A stretch of DNA of 64,000 nucleotides from Paramecium octaurelia (Eukaryota; Ciliophora; Oligohymenophorea; Peniculida; Parameciidae). Numbering within the stretch: the first letter of the stretch is position 1; each line of letters starts with the position of its first letter. Of the stretch, positions 50,001-63,900 are shown one piece after another. Position numbers and translations under genes: made by a program. A model generated the notes under the pieces. It made no database searches and was not told the origin of the DNA. It saw only the letters and a program-made list of their open reading frames with translations. The stretch lies in the NCBI GenBank assembly GCA_905182995.1, contig CAJJDP010000128.1, positions 1-64,000 on the forward strand, given 5' to 3'.

Positions 50001-51289
50001 AATTTTTAATTATTTCAACCATTATTAGCATGATCAAACATTAAATATTTTTGAATAGATAGATATTTTGAAGCTTTACTAAATTTTAATAAAAATCTGA
50101 ATTTCTAAACTATTACTTTATTCTTCCATTGCTGAGAGCGATCCACAAATACAACTAAATAATCTTAATATTTTCCTGAGTTGAATTCTTATGATTCCTA
50201 TTGATCCACATAAAATATTTCAAATTCAAATCTTTATTACTCTCGCCCCCTTCAATATTTTAAAGGAGAAGAGGACTCTTCATGCGAAAAAGCGAAAAAT
50301 CAGCGTCTTCACTCTCACCTTTGATTATATAGAAATTTATATTCGTATGTACTCTAGAAAAACCAGTATCAACCTTTGCCCTAAAATTAAAAAGCCTGAA
50401 AGGGTCAAATAAGAAACCTATGCAATTGGATATAAGTTAAATTGCCAGATAATATTCGATGGAAACATTGGTTTATAGTTTTAGATTCCGAGAAAAATAA
50501 ATTTTATAGCTACTAGAATGATCGATGTGGTTGCTAAAAATTCGACGTATAATAACAATTTTCTTGGGAGTTATGATATAATAATGTTTTCTCTCTCCCT
50601 AATCAGTAATGGGACAAAATAATAAAATAATATCAAATCGAAAAGTTATGATGAACGAAAAATTTGTATTTTATTGCTTTGTAAGGATTCTGACACAGAA
50701 ATTTATACTACAATAAGAAATAAACTAGAAAAATAGGCTTTTTTATATAATAGAGATTGTATGAGTTTAATATATACTACATACTACAATTACAAAATAA
50801 ATGGAAGAATTTTAGGAATTAATAATATTCTTAAATATAGTGAATTCACTTTTAATAATCTAGTCATCCTATTCAATTTCTTCAATGTATTTATTAAGCT
50901 AAAGTAGAATCATTTTAATTATTTAAAACTCCATGAATGTATTAAATATATAATCAAATGAATCTATTCTTATTATTTTTAATAAAACTCAATGCTGAAT
51001 TCAATACCATAGTTTATGGTAGAATAAGAAAGTTATTTTAAATACTTATTTTACAAAACCGATTCATATATAAAATCTGCTAATTTGATAACCCTATTAT
51101 ATTGGACTATGAATTACTTTAAATTTTATTTTTTAGATGATGATTATTTATTTAATTTTCTAATTAAATTCTCTTATGATACTCATTTTTTTGTTGATGG
51201 TAAACCAATTATATGGAAAGTACACTTTATCCAATAAATTGTTAAACTAATCAACATTAATTGATTTCCAAATAGTTGAATAAATTGAA
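46955..51289 (+). repeat. 2167-bp direct repeat across the N at 49122 (assembly overlap)
   Basis: 46955-49121 recurs as 49123-51289 with no difference seen and a single N between. The duplicated open frame at 48023 and 50191 results from this. Confidence 0.9.
48023..48793 (+). CDS. doubtful open frame upstream of the giant gene, 256 codons
   Basis: A frame from ATG 48023 (MIPIDPHKIFQIQIFITLAP) is open to TGA 48791-48793 in the ciliate code. A different frame over 48240-48410 also reads like protein (KLPDNIRWKHWFIVLDSEKN, lectin-like). In the third version of this region (51992 on) small indels shift both frames. The region may be a decayed gene of the neighbouring giant family, or chance. 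The copy at 50191-50961 is the assembly overlap. Confidence 0.25.
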
Positions 51290-53675
51290 GTAGACTAATC
51301 AGATTAGAATTACCTGACCTTTGGTATTTGGACAAAATATAGTCCATTAGCTAATATAAAATTGAAGGATGCTTACGGACTATTTGACAGTAATTGCTTT
51401 TAGATACTAAATTCAGTCGATTACCCTACTTTAAGTCTGAATTTTATTCAATATGATTGCATCTATGATACCACAAAAGAGATCAAAAAATTCATCTAAA
51501 TTGGATTTAGTTAGACTGAATAGTTTATATTTTCATTACAAATAGAGCCTTTTGAATATGAAGACTTTTGGTATTTTTTTTAAGTTATCACGAATGTCTA
51601 GAAAAAAAGTGTAGAATTAATAATTTATTTTTAAATAAATTAAATGTTTAAAGAAACTCTCCAACTTTCTTTGCCGAATAAGGATTAGCAATTGCTATTT
51701 ACTTTTGGGGGGAGTTTAAAAGTAGAGAATTCAAATATTGAATTAATCAAATAAGGAACAATATTCTCGCTTTATCCAGGCTAAGTAATTTTATATAACA
51801 AGGAGATGAAGAGAATACCTTTAGATTTTGATTGTTGGCTGTAAATTACTAAATTTTATGAAGAGATAGACAATTGTAAATGTGTTACCGATGTTGATAT
51901 AACAAAGAAAAATTTTCATTTACTATTTTTAGACCAATAGACTAATGTTTTGAAGAATTTAAATTGCAATTCATACGTACTTGCTGGATGNGTCTTCACT
52001 CTCACCTTTGATTATATAGAAATTTATATTCATATGTACTCTAGAAAACCCGTATCAACCTTTGCCCTAAAATTAAAAAGCCTGAAAGGGTCAAATAAGA
52101 AACCTATGCAATTGGATATACGTTAAATTACCAGATAATATTCGATGGAAACATTTGTTTATAGTTTAGATTCCGAGAAAAATAAATTTTATAGCTACTA
52201 GAATGATCGATGTGGTTGCTAAAAATTCGACGTATAATAACAATTTTCTTGGGAGTTATGATATAATAATGTTTTCTCTCTCCCTAATCAGTAATGGGAC
52301 AAAATAATAAAATAATATCAAATCGAAAAGTTATGATGAACGAAAAATTTGTATTTTATTGCTTTGTAAGGATTCTGACACAGAAATTTATACTACAATA
52401 AGAAATAAACTAGAAAAATAGGCTTTTTTATATAATAGAGATTGTATGAGTTTAATATATACTACATACTACAATTACAAAATAAATGGAAGAATTTTAG
52501 GAATTAATAATATTCTTAAATATAGTGAATTCACTTTTAATAATCTAGTCATCCTATTCAATTTCTTCAATGTATTTATTAAGCTAAAGTAGAATCATTT
52601 TAATTATTTAAAACTCCATGAATGTATTAAATATATAATCAAATGAATCTATTCTTATTATTTTTAATAAAACTCAATGCTGAATTCAATACCATAGTTT
52701 ATGGTAGAATAAGAAAGTTATTTTAAATACTTATTTTACAAAACCGATTCATATATAAAATCTGCTAATTTGATAACCCTATTATATTGGACTATGAATT
52801 ACTTTAAATTTTATTTTTTAGATGATGATTATTTATTTAATTTTCTAATTAAATTCTCTTATGATACTCATTTTTTTGTTGATGGTAAACCAATTATATG
52901 GAAAGTACACTTTATCCAATAAATTGTTAAACTAATCAACATTAATTGATTTCCAAATAGTTGAATAAATTGAAGTAGACTAATCAGATTAGAATTACCT
53001 GACCTTTGGTATTTGGACAAAATATAGTCCATTAGCTAATATAAAATTGAAGGATGCTTACGGACTATTTGACAGTAATTGCTTTTAGATACTAAATTCA
53101 GTCGATTACCCTACTTTAAGTCTGAATTTTATTCAATATGATTGCATCTATGATACCACAAAAGAGATCAAAAAATTCATCTAAATTGGATTTAGTTAGA
53201 CTGAATAGTTTATATTTTCATTACAAATAGAGCCTTTTGAATATGAAGACTTTTGGTATTTTTTTTAAGTTATCACGAATGTCTAGAAAAAAAGTGTAGA
53301 ATTAATAATTTATTTTTAAATAAATTAAATGTTTAAAGAAACTCTCCAACTTTCTTTGCCGAATAAGGATTAGCAATTGCTATTTACTTTTGGGGGGAGT
53401 TTAAAAGTAGAGAATTCAAATATTGAATTAATCAAATAAGGAACAATATTCTCGCTTTATCCAGGCTAAGTAATTTTATATAACAAGGAGATGAAGAGAA
53501 TACCTTTAGATTTTGATTGTTGGCTGTAAATTACTAAATTTTATGAAGAGATAGACAATTGTAAATGTGTTACCGATGTTGATATAACAAAGAAAAATTT
53601 TCATTTACTATTTTTAGACCAATAGACTAATGTTTTGAAGAATTTAAATTGCAATTCATACGTACTTGCTGGATG
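50305..53675 (+). repeat. 1.68-kb direct repeat across the N at 51991 (assembly overlap)
   Basis: 50305-51990 recurs as 51992-53675. Here the first 200 bases of the second copy carry several substitutions and two single-base deletions, and the remaining 1.4 kb matches. Errors clustered at one end suit a poorly covered contig end. Confidence 0.85.
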
Positions 53676-56600
53676 GCTGTAGGTATCACAAATTCATCAA
53701 TCTTCTTAAGAATTCATATATTAATTCATTAAAATAAGTTCAAATTTGGATGGAATATAAGATGAAAATTTAGACACATTTTAGTTTTTTTATCAAATTT
53801 CTCCGATTCAAAATAAAATAATAATTTCAACTTATAAATACAATTTCCCTTCTGTTACATAAGATTTTGGAAATAATCCATGTATAATTAGAAGAGAATT
53901 ACTAATATAAAATGCTATAACTTCATGGTAATATATATATGTAAATCTACAAGAAAGTGTGTTAGATTTCTCAATCATATTTTATGAAGCTTAAAATACA
54001 TAATCATATGAAACTACAATTGATGTTAAGTAATTCCATAATTATTAGTTAAAAATTACTTACGGAAACATTTAATAAACAAAATTAGATTATTTGGATG
54101 TGATTGTTAGAGATTTGCTATTAATCAATTGTTTGTAAGATTTAAAATCAGAGAAATGTCATTTTAGCTGTTAAGAATGTGATGGTCCCACTAAGTTTAA
54201 TTGTTTAATTTGTCCTGTAGAATCAAAAAGAATTTATATTCCAGAATCAAAATAATGTGCTTGTTCATACGGTACAATTGATTATAATAATTAATGCATT
54301 GATTATATGGACTAAAACCTTGAGTTAAACCTCTAGTTTAATGTCAAATAAGCACAAAATTTAAATTGTAAAATGGGTTACTTTGAATTTGAAGGCGATT
54401 GTATAAAATGGTAAATATCATTTTACTATTATTTAGCCCTTAAGGAATCTACAAAGATTTCTTAATTTGCCATGATTGTTTTTAAAATGTAGATACATGG
54501 AGCTTAAAACCAATTTGTACTTAAATTTTGTAATTAACTTCAATGTCTGGTTAATATATAGCCCCAAAAATCGACAATTTTTATTTTTATGATTCTTCTG
54601 ACCTAATCTCTATCAAACCACCTCAGAGTGAAGGCACTGGTATTCAAAATAAGTCAATTCTATTTGAAAATTTCAGGTAAAGTTCTGAAATTTTCTTTTC
54701 TTTTTGTAATGAAAGAGAAAGCATATTTAATTAATTATGTTATCCTTGCACCATTCGTTTTTGTTAAAGTTGTGGTTTAACAATAAATAGTAATATTTTT
54801 TGTTTAAGATGCGATCAAAGCCATAAACTTGTTAATGGTGAATGTAACTATTAATAAAAATTTAATTATGCATCATGTTTGCCCCCATATTATGCATCCT
54901 CGTCTAGAGAGTGTAAGCTATGCACATTAGAGAATTGTTTATATTGTTTTGAATTTTCATCTTCTTTAGAAACTTTTATTAGCATTAAATAAGATGATTT
55001 ATATTATAATGACATCAATAGTGTAAGAGTAGGTTGTATGTTATGTGAAAAAGATTATAACTTTAATTTCAATCTTGGAAGATGTTTAAAAAAACCTCCA
55101 TCTATTAATAATTGTGTAGCATCAGTAACAAAACTAACTAATGAAGAAATATGCTTAACATCTTCTTTAGATTATTTTCAAGTTTCAAGAGAGATAAATC
55201 AATGCGATTCATTTATATCCAATTGCTCAATCTGTTTTCTTGATTATAATAACAAATTAACATGCTTAGCTTGTGAATCTAATTATGTAATAGTTAGTGG
55301 AATCTGCTATGAAAGCGAAGAGTAAAGTGCTTTATATTTAAATGAATTCTGGAGTTTGAAGGTAACAAGTTTTTTAATGAACCTTTATTAAAATTATAAC
55401 TATAATACACCTCTGCAATTGTATCCTTGTGGAAATTTTTGTAATTCATGCAAACTCTCATTAGGAGAGTATTATTGTGAAGAATGCGATTAAATAGAAA
55501 CAAGTTAGAGGTTTAATGATATTAATAATATTTGTAAAACATGTTCCCCACTTTGTCAGATTTGTATAGAACAGCTTTAAGTTGATATCCAAGTAAGTAT
55601 ATATTGATTGTATTTAGAAAATTGCACCATTCCTTTAAACCTCATATTTATAAGATCTCTATACAAAAAAATGTATTTTCCCTTTTATAGATCCTTTTAT
55701 TAGCTACAACCCTTATTTAAAAACTACTTAATATTGTTTGAAAGGCGATTGCAATAATGAACTAACTTATGAAATTATTTAATATGGTTGTTTTTTTGAT
55801 AGGTTTCCAAAAGAACTGGATTATTTTGGAATTCAAACTGAATATTTGAATAGTATTGGAGCTGTTTCTATGACCGTAATTATCAGAATAGTACTAGAAG
55901 ATGAATATTGTACTCTAATACCTACAATAGCAACAACTGCTTCTTTAAAATTTGATGTGTTTACTTTAGAAATTATAAATTTGAAATTATTAACAACTTA
56001 TCCTTTTTTCTTACATATTTATAGTTAGATTCATATAGAGGAGTACGATTCCTTTACAATGATCGACTATGGCATTGTATTCCCTAACTTAACTATGGAA
56101 GATTTTAATATCAGTAATAGCTATAATGAAGTCAATTTTACATTAATAAATATTACAATAAAGGATAGTTTAATACAAAATGTTCAATCCTTATTTAAAA
56201 CAAAGAACTTTGGTTATGTAGATCTATAAAATATATCAATAGTTAATTCTCAATTTATTAATTCATCACTCTTTAACTTTAACAAATTTAACTTAATGGG
56301 GAATGTTAGAATCAATTAATTACACTTATTTAATTGTACTTTTAATAACTTAAATTTGTTTGAATTCTCTTACACCTAATTTTCAATTTCATTAATTAAC
56401 CTTACTATGGACTAATGTTCTCTATACAATTCAGCTGTTTTTAATTTTTTTGCTTAAAATCCTTTTGATGTTCAAATATATCTTTTGAGCATATCAATTT
56501 AAAGATCAAATTTTAATCATTCTTATTATTTTTATTGTTCCTAATAAATTGACCTTATTGCAAATAATTTAGTCTTTAATTTCAATGAATTATTAAATTC

Positions 56601-57239
56601 TATTATATTTGGATTTAGTTCTGGTTTAAATTCATCCTATATTGAAATTATAAACAATATATTTATTGAATCTTCATTTATTTCAACAATATAATTAATA
56701 AATAAATAATTAGCATCTTGCAATTTAATGTACTTAATAATAAGAAATAACCGATTTCAAAATTCAAATTTGGTTCGACTTTTATCAGATTTATCGTCAA
56801 GTGAACTCTTCATAAGACTAGACAATGTACTTATTGAATATAATGAAGGATTAATTTTAAGTAGTAAAGGTTAACAAAGTTATACTCTCAATCAGGTAAG
56901 TTGTTTGTTTAACCTCAATGGCTAGACTATTATTTTGAACAACTTTTCAGTCTATTAAACTAACAAAGTTTATATCCTTTATTTATTTGATAGCCAGAAT
57001 ATAGAACTAGAAAACTTTACTTTTGAAAATTCTGATATAGAAGAAAAGGTATCAATCTAAACTAATTGTTTATAAAATCTAAATTTTCAAAACCAAATAA
57101 TTTCAATAACTGGGTTTAATAATGTTTCTATATCTAATTTAAATGTAAAGTAGTTATAAAGTATCGATGAATCAATAATTAAAATAATTTCTAGTACCTA
57201 AAATATATAAGAAAAAATCGGATAAATAACATTAACAAA
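52861..57239 (+). CDS. giant secreted/membrane protein, N-terminal part: lectin-like, furin-like Cys repeats, beta-helix
   Basis: The start is ATG 52861, which gives a signal peptide (MILIFLLMVNQLYGK). The same start appears at 49008 and 51176 in truncated overlap copies. Residues about 40-430 resemble a concanavalin-A/laminin-G-like region (YLTFGIWTKYSPL, LLFTFGGSLKV). Residues about 430-900 are cysteine-rich furin or growth-factor-receptor-like repeats (CHFSCQECDGPTKFNCLICP, CLACESNYVIVSGICY). Then comes a long Asn/Ile/Ser-rich region of short repeated strands (NLTMEDFNISNSYN), like a parallel beta-helix. Introns are 54411-54436 and 55593-55617; the second skips a TGA. The frame is open to the N at 57240 with many TAA/TAG as Gln. 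It belongs to a large family of ciliate cell-surface proteins. Function is unknown; display at the cell surface is inferred. Confidence 0.85.
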
Positions 57240-58846
57240 NTTCCTTTAAACCTCATATTTATAAGATCTCTATACAAAAAAATGTATTTTCCCTTTTATA
57301 GATCCTTTTATTAGCTACAACCCTTATTTAAAAACTACTTAATATTGTTTGAAAGGCGATTGCAATAATGAACTAACTTATGAAATTATTTAATATGGTT
57401 GTTTTTTTGATAGGTTTCCAAAAGAACTGGATTATTTTGGAATTCAAACTGAATATTTGAATAGTATTGGAGCTGTTTCTATGACCATAATTATCAGAAT
57501 AGAAACATATGATGAATATTGTACACTCATGCCTACAATAACAACAACTGCTTCTTTAAAATTTTATGTATTTACTTTATAGGTTATTCATTTAAAATTA
57601 TTATCAATTTATCCCTTTTACATAGAAATTGATAATTAGATTCTTATATAAGAGTACGATTCCTTTACAATGATTGACTATGGGATTATTTTCCCTAACT
57701 TAAATAATTATGATTTTAATATAAGTAATAGTTATAATGAAGTAAATTTTACATTGATAAACATTACTATAAAAGATAGTTTAATATAAAATGTTCAATC
57801 CTTATTTAAGACTTAAAAATTTGGTTACGTTGAGCTATAAAATATATCAATAATCAATACTCAAATTATTAACTCATCGCTCTTTAACTTTAACGCATTT
57901 AGCTTAATGGGAAATATCAGAATCAATTAATTATACTTATTTAATTGTAATTTTACTAACTCAATGTTTTTTGAATTCTCTTTCATAAAATCTCCAATTA
58001 AATTCATTAACCTTACTATGGACCAATGTTCCCTATAAAATTCATCTATTTTTCAATTTTTAGCTAATAATCCTTTGGATATTCAAATTTATCTTGCTAG
58101 CGTATCAATTTTTAGATCTTATTTTAATCATTCATATTTTTTTTATTGTTCATAATAAGTTGATTTTATTGCGACTAATTTAGTCTTTAATTAGAATGAA
58201 TTATTAGATTCTATTACATTTGGATTTAGTTCTGGTTTAGAGTCATCTTATATTCAAATTAACAACAATATATTTGTTGAATCCTCGTTTATGTCAACAG
58301 TATAAATGATAAGTCAATAATAAGTATCTTGCAATTTGATGCACTTAATAATAAAGAATAACAAATTGCAAAATTCAGATTTGTTTCGATTTTTTTCAGA
58401 ATTTAAGTCAAGTGATCTCTTTATAAGGCTAGACAATGCACTTATTGGATATAATGTAGGATTAATTATAAGTTATAAAGACTAATAACTAAGCTATACG
58501 CTCAATAAGGTAAGTTACTTGTTTAACATCAATGGCAAGACAATTATTTTGAAGAACTTTTCAATCTATGAAACCAAAAATGTTTATATTCTCTATTTCT
58601 TTGATAGCCAGAATATCGACTTAGAAAACTTTATTTTTGAGAATTCTGAAGTAGAAGAAAAAGTATCTGTCTAAACTAGTTGCTTATAAAATCAAAATTT
58701 TTAAAATTAAATAATTTCGATAATCGGGTTTAATATAATTTATATATCTAATTTTAAAATAAACTTTATTTAAAGTATGGATGAATCAATAATTAAAATT
58801 ATGTCTAGTAACTAATATTTCAAAGAATAAACAGGTCAAATAACAA
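55630..58846 (+). repeat. two diverged versions of the same exon across the N at 57240
   Basis: 57241-58846 matches 55630-57239. The first 246 bases (57241-57486) are identical; from 57487 on many substitutions appear, yet both versions stay fully open. This is not a plain overlap. It could join two alleles or duplicate genes, or be a true internal duplication with gene conversion at one end. Confidence 0.85.
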
Positions 58847-59470
58847 TATTAAATATTGAGTTTAATGGAAATCTTTTACAATCGCTCAATTAAATCATAT
58901 ATTTTTCACTTCTTACAATTATTTCTGATAGAACCCTCGATATTTTGATAAAAAATGTAGTATTTCAAAATAATATAATGCATACCTACAACGAAAATTC
59001 TTTAAAGGATTCAGCAGCATTATTATACATCTCTTCATTAGAAAGTACAATTCATATAGAAAATTTATAATGTAGATAAAATGCTATGACAAACTCTTCC
59101 AATTCATTCATTTCTATTTCTTCGAAATCTTTGAAAATGAACAATATTTAGGTGAGATTTCATAATATTCTCCCTTTAAAGATTTGGAACAATTATTATA
59201 ATTTGATATAAGTGAGTTAAGACTAGATTTAGTCACTAATTAAATAGATTTATTAAATAAAAACTATTGGAGGTGCTGCCTCTATTTAAACATCGAATTT
59301 TATATGTATCAACGCGTCTTTTGAGGAGATAATGACTGCAAAATTTCAGTATTTGATATTGCCACTTCAAGCGACGGAAAAATAATGATGTAAAATTTAT
59401 CTATTTTGTAAATAAGAAATAGTCTTCAGGAAAGTATTGAAAGCGGAGGATGCTTTAGTATTAATGCTAT
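57241..59470 (+). CDS. giant surface protein, beta-helix region, second version
   Basis: It continues in frame from 57241 with the beta-helix-like region, then 58847-59470 extends past the point where the first version is cut by the N. A frame change near 59335-59345 (homopolymer GCAAAATTTC) is needed to continue; one extra A would give MTAKISVFDIATSSDG. The same site is present in the overlap copy. No gt...ag intron of usual size explains it, so it is a sequence error or a real break. It ends at the N at 59471. Confidence 0.75.
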
Positions 59471-60932
59471 NACCTTACTATGGACCAATGTTCCCTATAA
59501 AATTCATCTATTTTTCAATTTTTAGCTAATAATCCTTTGGATATTCAAATTTATCTTGCTAGCGTATCAATTTTTAGATCTTATTTTAATCATTCATATT
59601 TTTTTTATTGTTCATAATAAGTTGATTTTATTGCGACTAATTTAGTCTTTAATTAGAATGAATTATTAGATTCTATTACATTTGGATTTAGTTCTGGTTT
59701 AGAGTCATCTTATATTCAAATTAACAACAATATATTTGTTGAATCCTCGTTTATGTCAACAGTATAAATGATAAGTCAATAATAAGTATCTTGCAATTTG
59801 ATGCACTTAATAATAAAGAATAACAAATTGCAAAATTCAGATTTGTTTCGATTTTTTTCAGAATTTAAGTCAAGTGATCTCTTTATAAGGCTAGACAATG
59901 CACTTATTGGATATAATGTAGGATTAATTATAAGTTATAAAGACTAATAACTAAGCTATACGCTCAATAAGGTAAGTTACTTGTTTAACATCAATGGCAA
60001 GACAATTATTTTGAAGAACTTTTCAATCTATGAAACCAAAAATGTTTATATTCTCTATTTCTTTGATAGCCAGAATATCGACTTAGAAAACTTTATTTTT
60101 GAGAATTCTGAAATAGAAGAAAAAGTATCTGTCTAAACTAGTTGCTTATAAAATCAAAATTTTTAAAATTAAATAATTTCGATAATCGGGTTTAATATAA
60201 TTTATATATCTAATTTTAAAATAAACTTTATTTAAAGTATGGATGAATCAATAATTAAAATTATGTCTAGTAACTAATATTTCAAAGAATAAACAGGTCA
60301 AATAACAATATTAAATATTGAGTTTAATGGAAATCTTTTACAATCGCTCAATTAAATCATATATTTTTCACTTCTTACAATTATTTCTGATAGAACCCTC
60401 GATATTTTGATAAAAAATGTAGTATTTCAAAATAATATAATGCATACCTACAACGAAAATTCTTTAAAGGATTCAGCAGCATTATTATACATCTCTTCAT
60501 TAGAAAGTACAATTCATATAGAAAATTTATAATGTAGATAAAATGCTATGACAAACTCTTCCAATTCATTCATTTCTATTTCTTCGAAATCTTTGAAAAT
60601 GAACAATATTTAGGTGAGATTTCATAATATTCTCCCTTTAAAGATTTGGAACAATTATTATAATTTGATATAAGTGAGTTAAGACTAGATTTAGTCACTA
60701 ATTAAATAGATTTATTAAATAAAAACTATTGGAGGTGCTGCCTCTATTTAAACATCGAATTTTATATGTATCAACGCGTCTTTTGAGGAGATAATGACTG
60801 CAAAATTTCAGTATTTGATATTGCCACTTCAAGCGACGGAAAAATAATGATGTAAAATTTATCTATTTTGTAAATAAGAAATAGTCTTCAGGAAAGTATT
60901 GAAAGCGGAGGATGCTTTAGTATTAATGCTAT
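58010..60932 (+). repeat. 1461-bp direct repeat across the N at 59471 (assembly overlap)
   Basis: 58010-59470 recurs as 59472-60932. One difference was noticed: GAAGTAGAAG near 58648 against GAAATAGAAG near 60111. The geometry marks unmerged contig ends. Confidence 0.9.
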
Positions 60933-63900
60933 AAATAGTTTCTTGAATCTTTACATTAAAAATGCTAAATTTTAGAATATTCAAAATAGGATGTCTTCAT
61001 CCATAATAACAATTAATCCTTCATTACTTAAAAATAATTTGATATTCTAAAATATGTCCATCATTGATTGTGTTTCATTAAAAAATTAGATTGTTAAAGT
61101 TTAGTTTATTTCCTAAGCAAATAAATAAAATTTAATTTCATTTGTCGATTTAAAGATTTACTAAAGTTAAGAATCTTGGGAAAATTTATTTTAGAATATT
61201 GGTGTTTTGTCTGAATCTGAAATTCAAGAAATAGCTGGAAATGGAAATGGAATAATATATTTGGAGAATTGTGATTTTACTATAGAAAATCTTAGTTTTG
61301 AGGGGATGCTTTTTTCTAGTGTAATAAATTTAAATAACATAAATAATTTAAATATGATTAATTGCTAATTTTATAATGTTAAGAATATATACACATAAAA
61401 TCTAATTGTGATTAGTTAGACGGCAAATTAAAAGTAATAAGTTTCCTTAAGAACTTTAAATTTTAAAAATGGGTCCATGTATTTTCCAAATAATTTGCCA
61501 ATTTAAGAACACTTATAAATATTAATCAATTATTTCTTTTCTGGATGCTCTATATAGAATTTTTAAGTGCAATCTTTAGAGAAAAATTACTTTTACGTAA
61601 ATATAATCTAATTACTACAATAAAATTAATAACAAACCTCGATCTTATACGTTAGGAGCTAGTCAAACTTAGGTGTTTTTATTTTTGATAGGATTAGATT
61701 TACAAATAATAATTATTCAGCAAGTTAATAGGGAATCATCCACTTTGATACCATCAATTTTAAGAAGTTCCAAATTATTAGATTTGATTGTCATTCCAAT
61801 GTTATCAAAAAATATGGATGTTTAAATATTATTGGGAATTAAAATGCTTCAAATGTACTTGAAATAAAAAATTCAAATTTTATTTCAAACCTTGGAACTT
61901 AGGGAGTTGCAATAAAGAGTAGCGATGTTCTATTAAAGTTATTTCAATGTAATATTATTTCTAACATTGCACTATCTTAAGGTGGAGGTTTATATTTGTA
62001 ATTAAACACTAAAAAATTCTTTATTTCTAAAACGATCATAATTTATAATAAAGCCCAAGAAGGAGGAGGAATTTATTATGATTTGGATAATGATCTCTCA
62101 ATCAAAACCTAAGTTTAGACTTTTATATATTTCAATCAGGCTGAAGTCTATGGAAATAATCTAGTTGAAACCCCCAGTTATTTGTCACTATACCTCAATT
62201 CAAAAGCAATGGTTGCTATAGAATCTAGAATGAACAATATTTCAACTAGCACCCTCAGAATAAATCCATATGTAGTAATGGAACAAGGAAATAAAAAATA
62301 AACTGAAATGCTCATGATTCCTAGTACATAAGTAATCGATACATATTAACTATTTTATGTCAACAAGACTTAATATTTAACATACATTAATAGTTTGAAC
62401 ATATATTTCAAAAATAGCAAGGGTGAACTCCTCCATAATATTTATAATTCAACTTGTGTAGTATCAGATTACACAGTAACCAAAGGAAAGGATGAAAAAT
62501 AAAAATCTTCTTCAAATTAACTCCTACAGTTTTAGACAGAGAATAATAGTTTTGAACTAACTACTTTATCTTTTCGACTAGACCCATATTAAAAAGACAG
62601 CAGTCACTTAGAAATTTAAATCTTTTGTAAGACACAAAAATCACAAAATGGTCTTAATTATATCATTAATGCAAAAAGTTTTAAATGTTAGTTAGGAGAA
62701 TTTTATATTGAAGAGGGGTGTTAGACTTGCAAATCTAGCCAAGGATTTTATAGTGTAACATATGATACAATAAAATGTTCAGTTTTTGATAAAACTAAAT
62801 TCTAAAATGTAACTTCTAATATGATAAATTTACAGAAGGGATATTGGAGACCTAACTATCTATCTGATGCTACAGAGGAATGCTATAAAAATACAGAATT
62901 TTGTTTAGGAGGATGGTAAGTAGGAGATAGCACGTGTAGTTAAGGTCACATAGGTGCACTATGCGAAATGTGTGATTTATATAATATACGAGGACAAGGG
63001 TAATTTTTTAGAAATTAATAAAATTAATCATGTTTTTCATGTTCAAATGAGGAAAGTAGCATACTTCCTTTTATCTTTGCTTTAATTTAGTATTCAATAT
63101 TATTAACTTTAGGGCAATATTATCTATTTCGCTATCACTTAAAAGTATTAATAAATCAAATTCTTTATTCAACTAGCTTACAGTTTTTTAAAAAACGTTT
63201 AGTAAAATACTATTTAAATTAAATTAAGGTAATTATAAATTTACATATAGATCATGAGGGTATATTAATTAAGATTTTATTAAATTACTTATGGATATTT
63301 TCGACAATATTTACTTTTAACATCAAGTTTTCATTTTCAATCTTCTTTATTGAACAATCAAGTAATAGCTTCTATTTTATGGTAAATAATTTAGATTGCT
63401 ATTTGTCAGATTTATCAATACATTTAATCTACGCTTAAATTATTTTTATGTTATTATTGATGCTGCTACAATTTTATTTTATATTGATCATCTCGTTTAT
63501 TTATTATCAATTATCTTCATAATAAATGGAGAGAAGTATAATTTCAAATACCCTGCTCTGCTTATATGTTTTTAATTATGGAGGATTGATCAAATTGTAA
63601 GACATATATTAAAAATTAGGTTATGTTCTAAGTTGTCTGTTAGATAAATATCAAATATTGATTACATTTAAGGAGATGTTTCCTTAATATTTGGTAGCTA
63701 AGAACATTATTTGTGGGTTTACTATCTTATCATACCGCTATTAGTAATTTTTTGTTGCGTCATTCCGTTTTCATTATTTTTACTGATGTTTCAAAATAGA
63801 TTTCACCTATTTAAACTAAAATTTAGAAAACATATCTGTTATTTGTTTAATGAGTATAATGAAAAACGATATTTTTGGGAATAGATTAAGTTGATTTAGA

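Noticed and set aside
48023-50412. Tandem gene duplication at 48023 and 50191
   Set aside because: The second copy lies wholly in the contig overlap at the N at 49122.
55294-55503. Minus-strand open frame of 69 codons
   Set aside because: It is a shadow of the furin-like exon on the plus strand.
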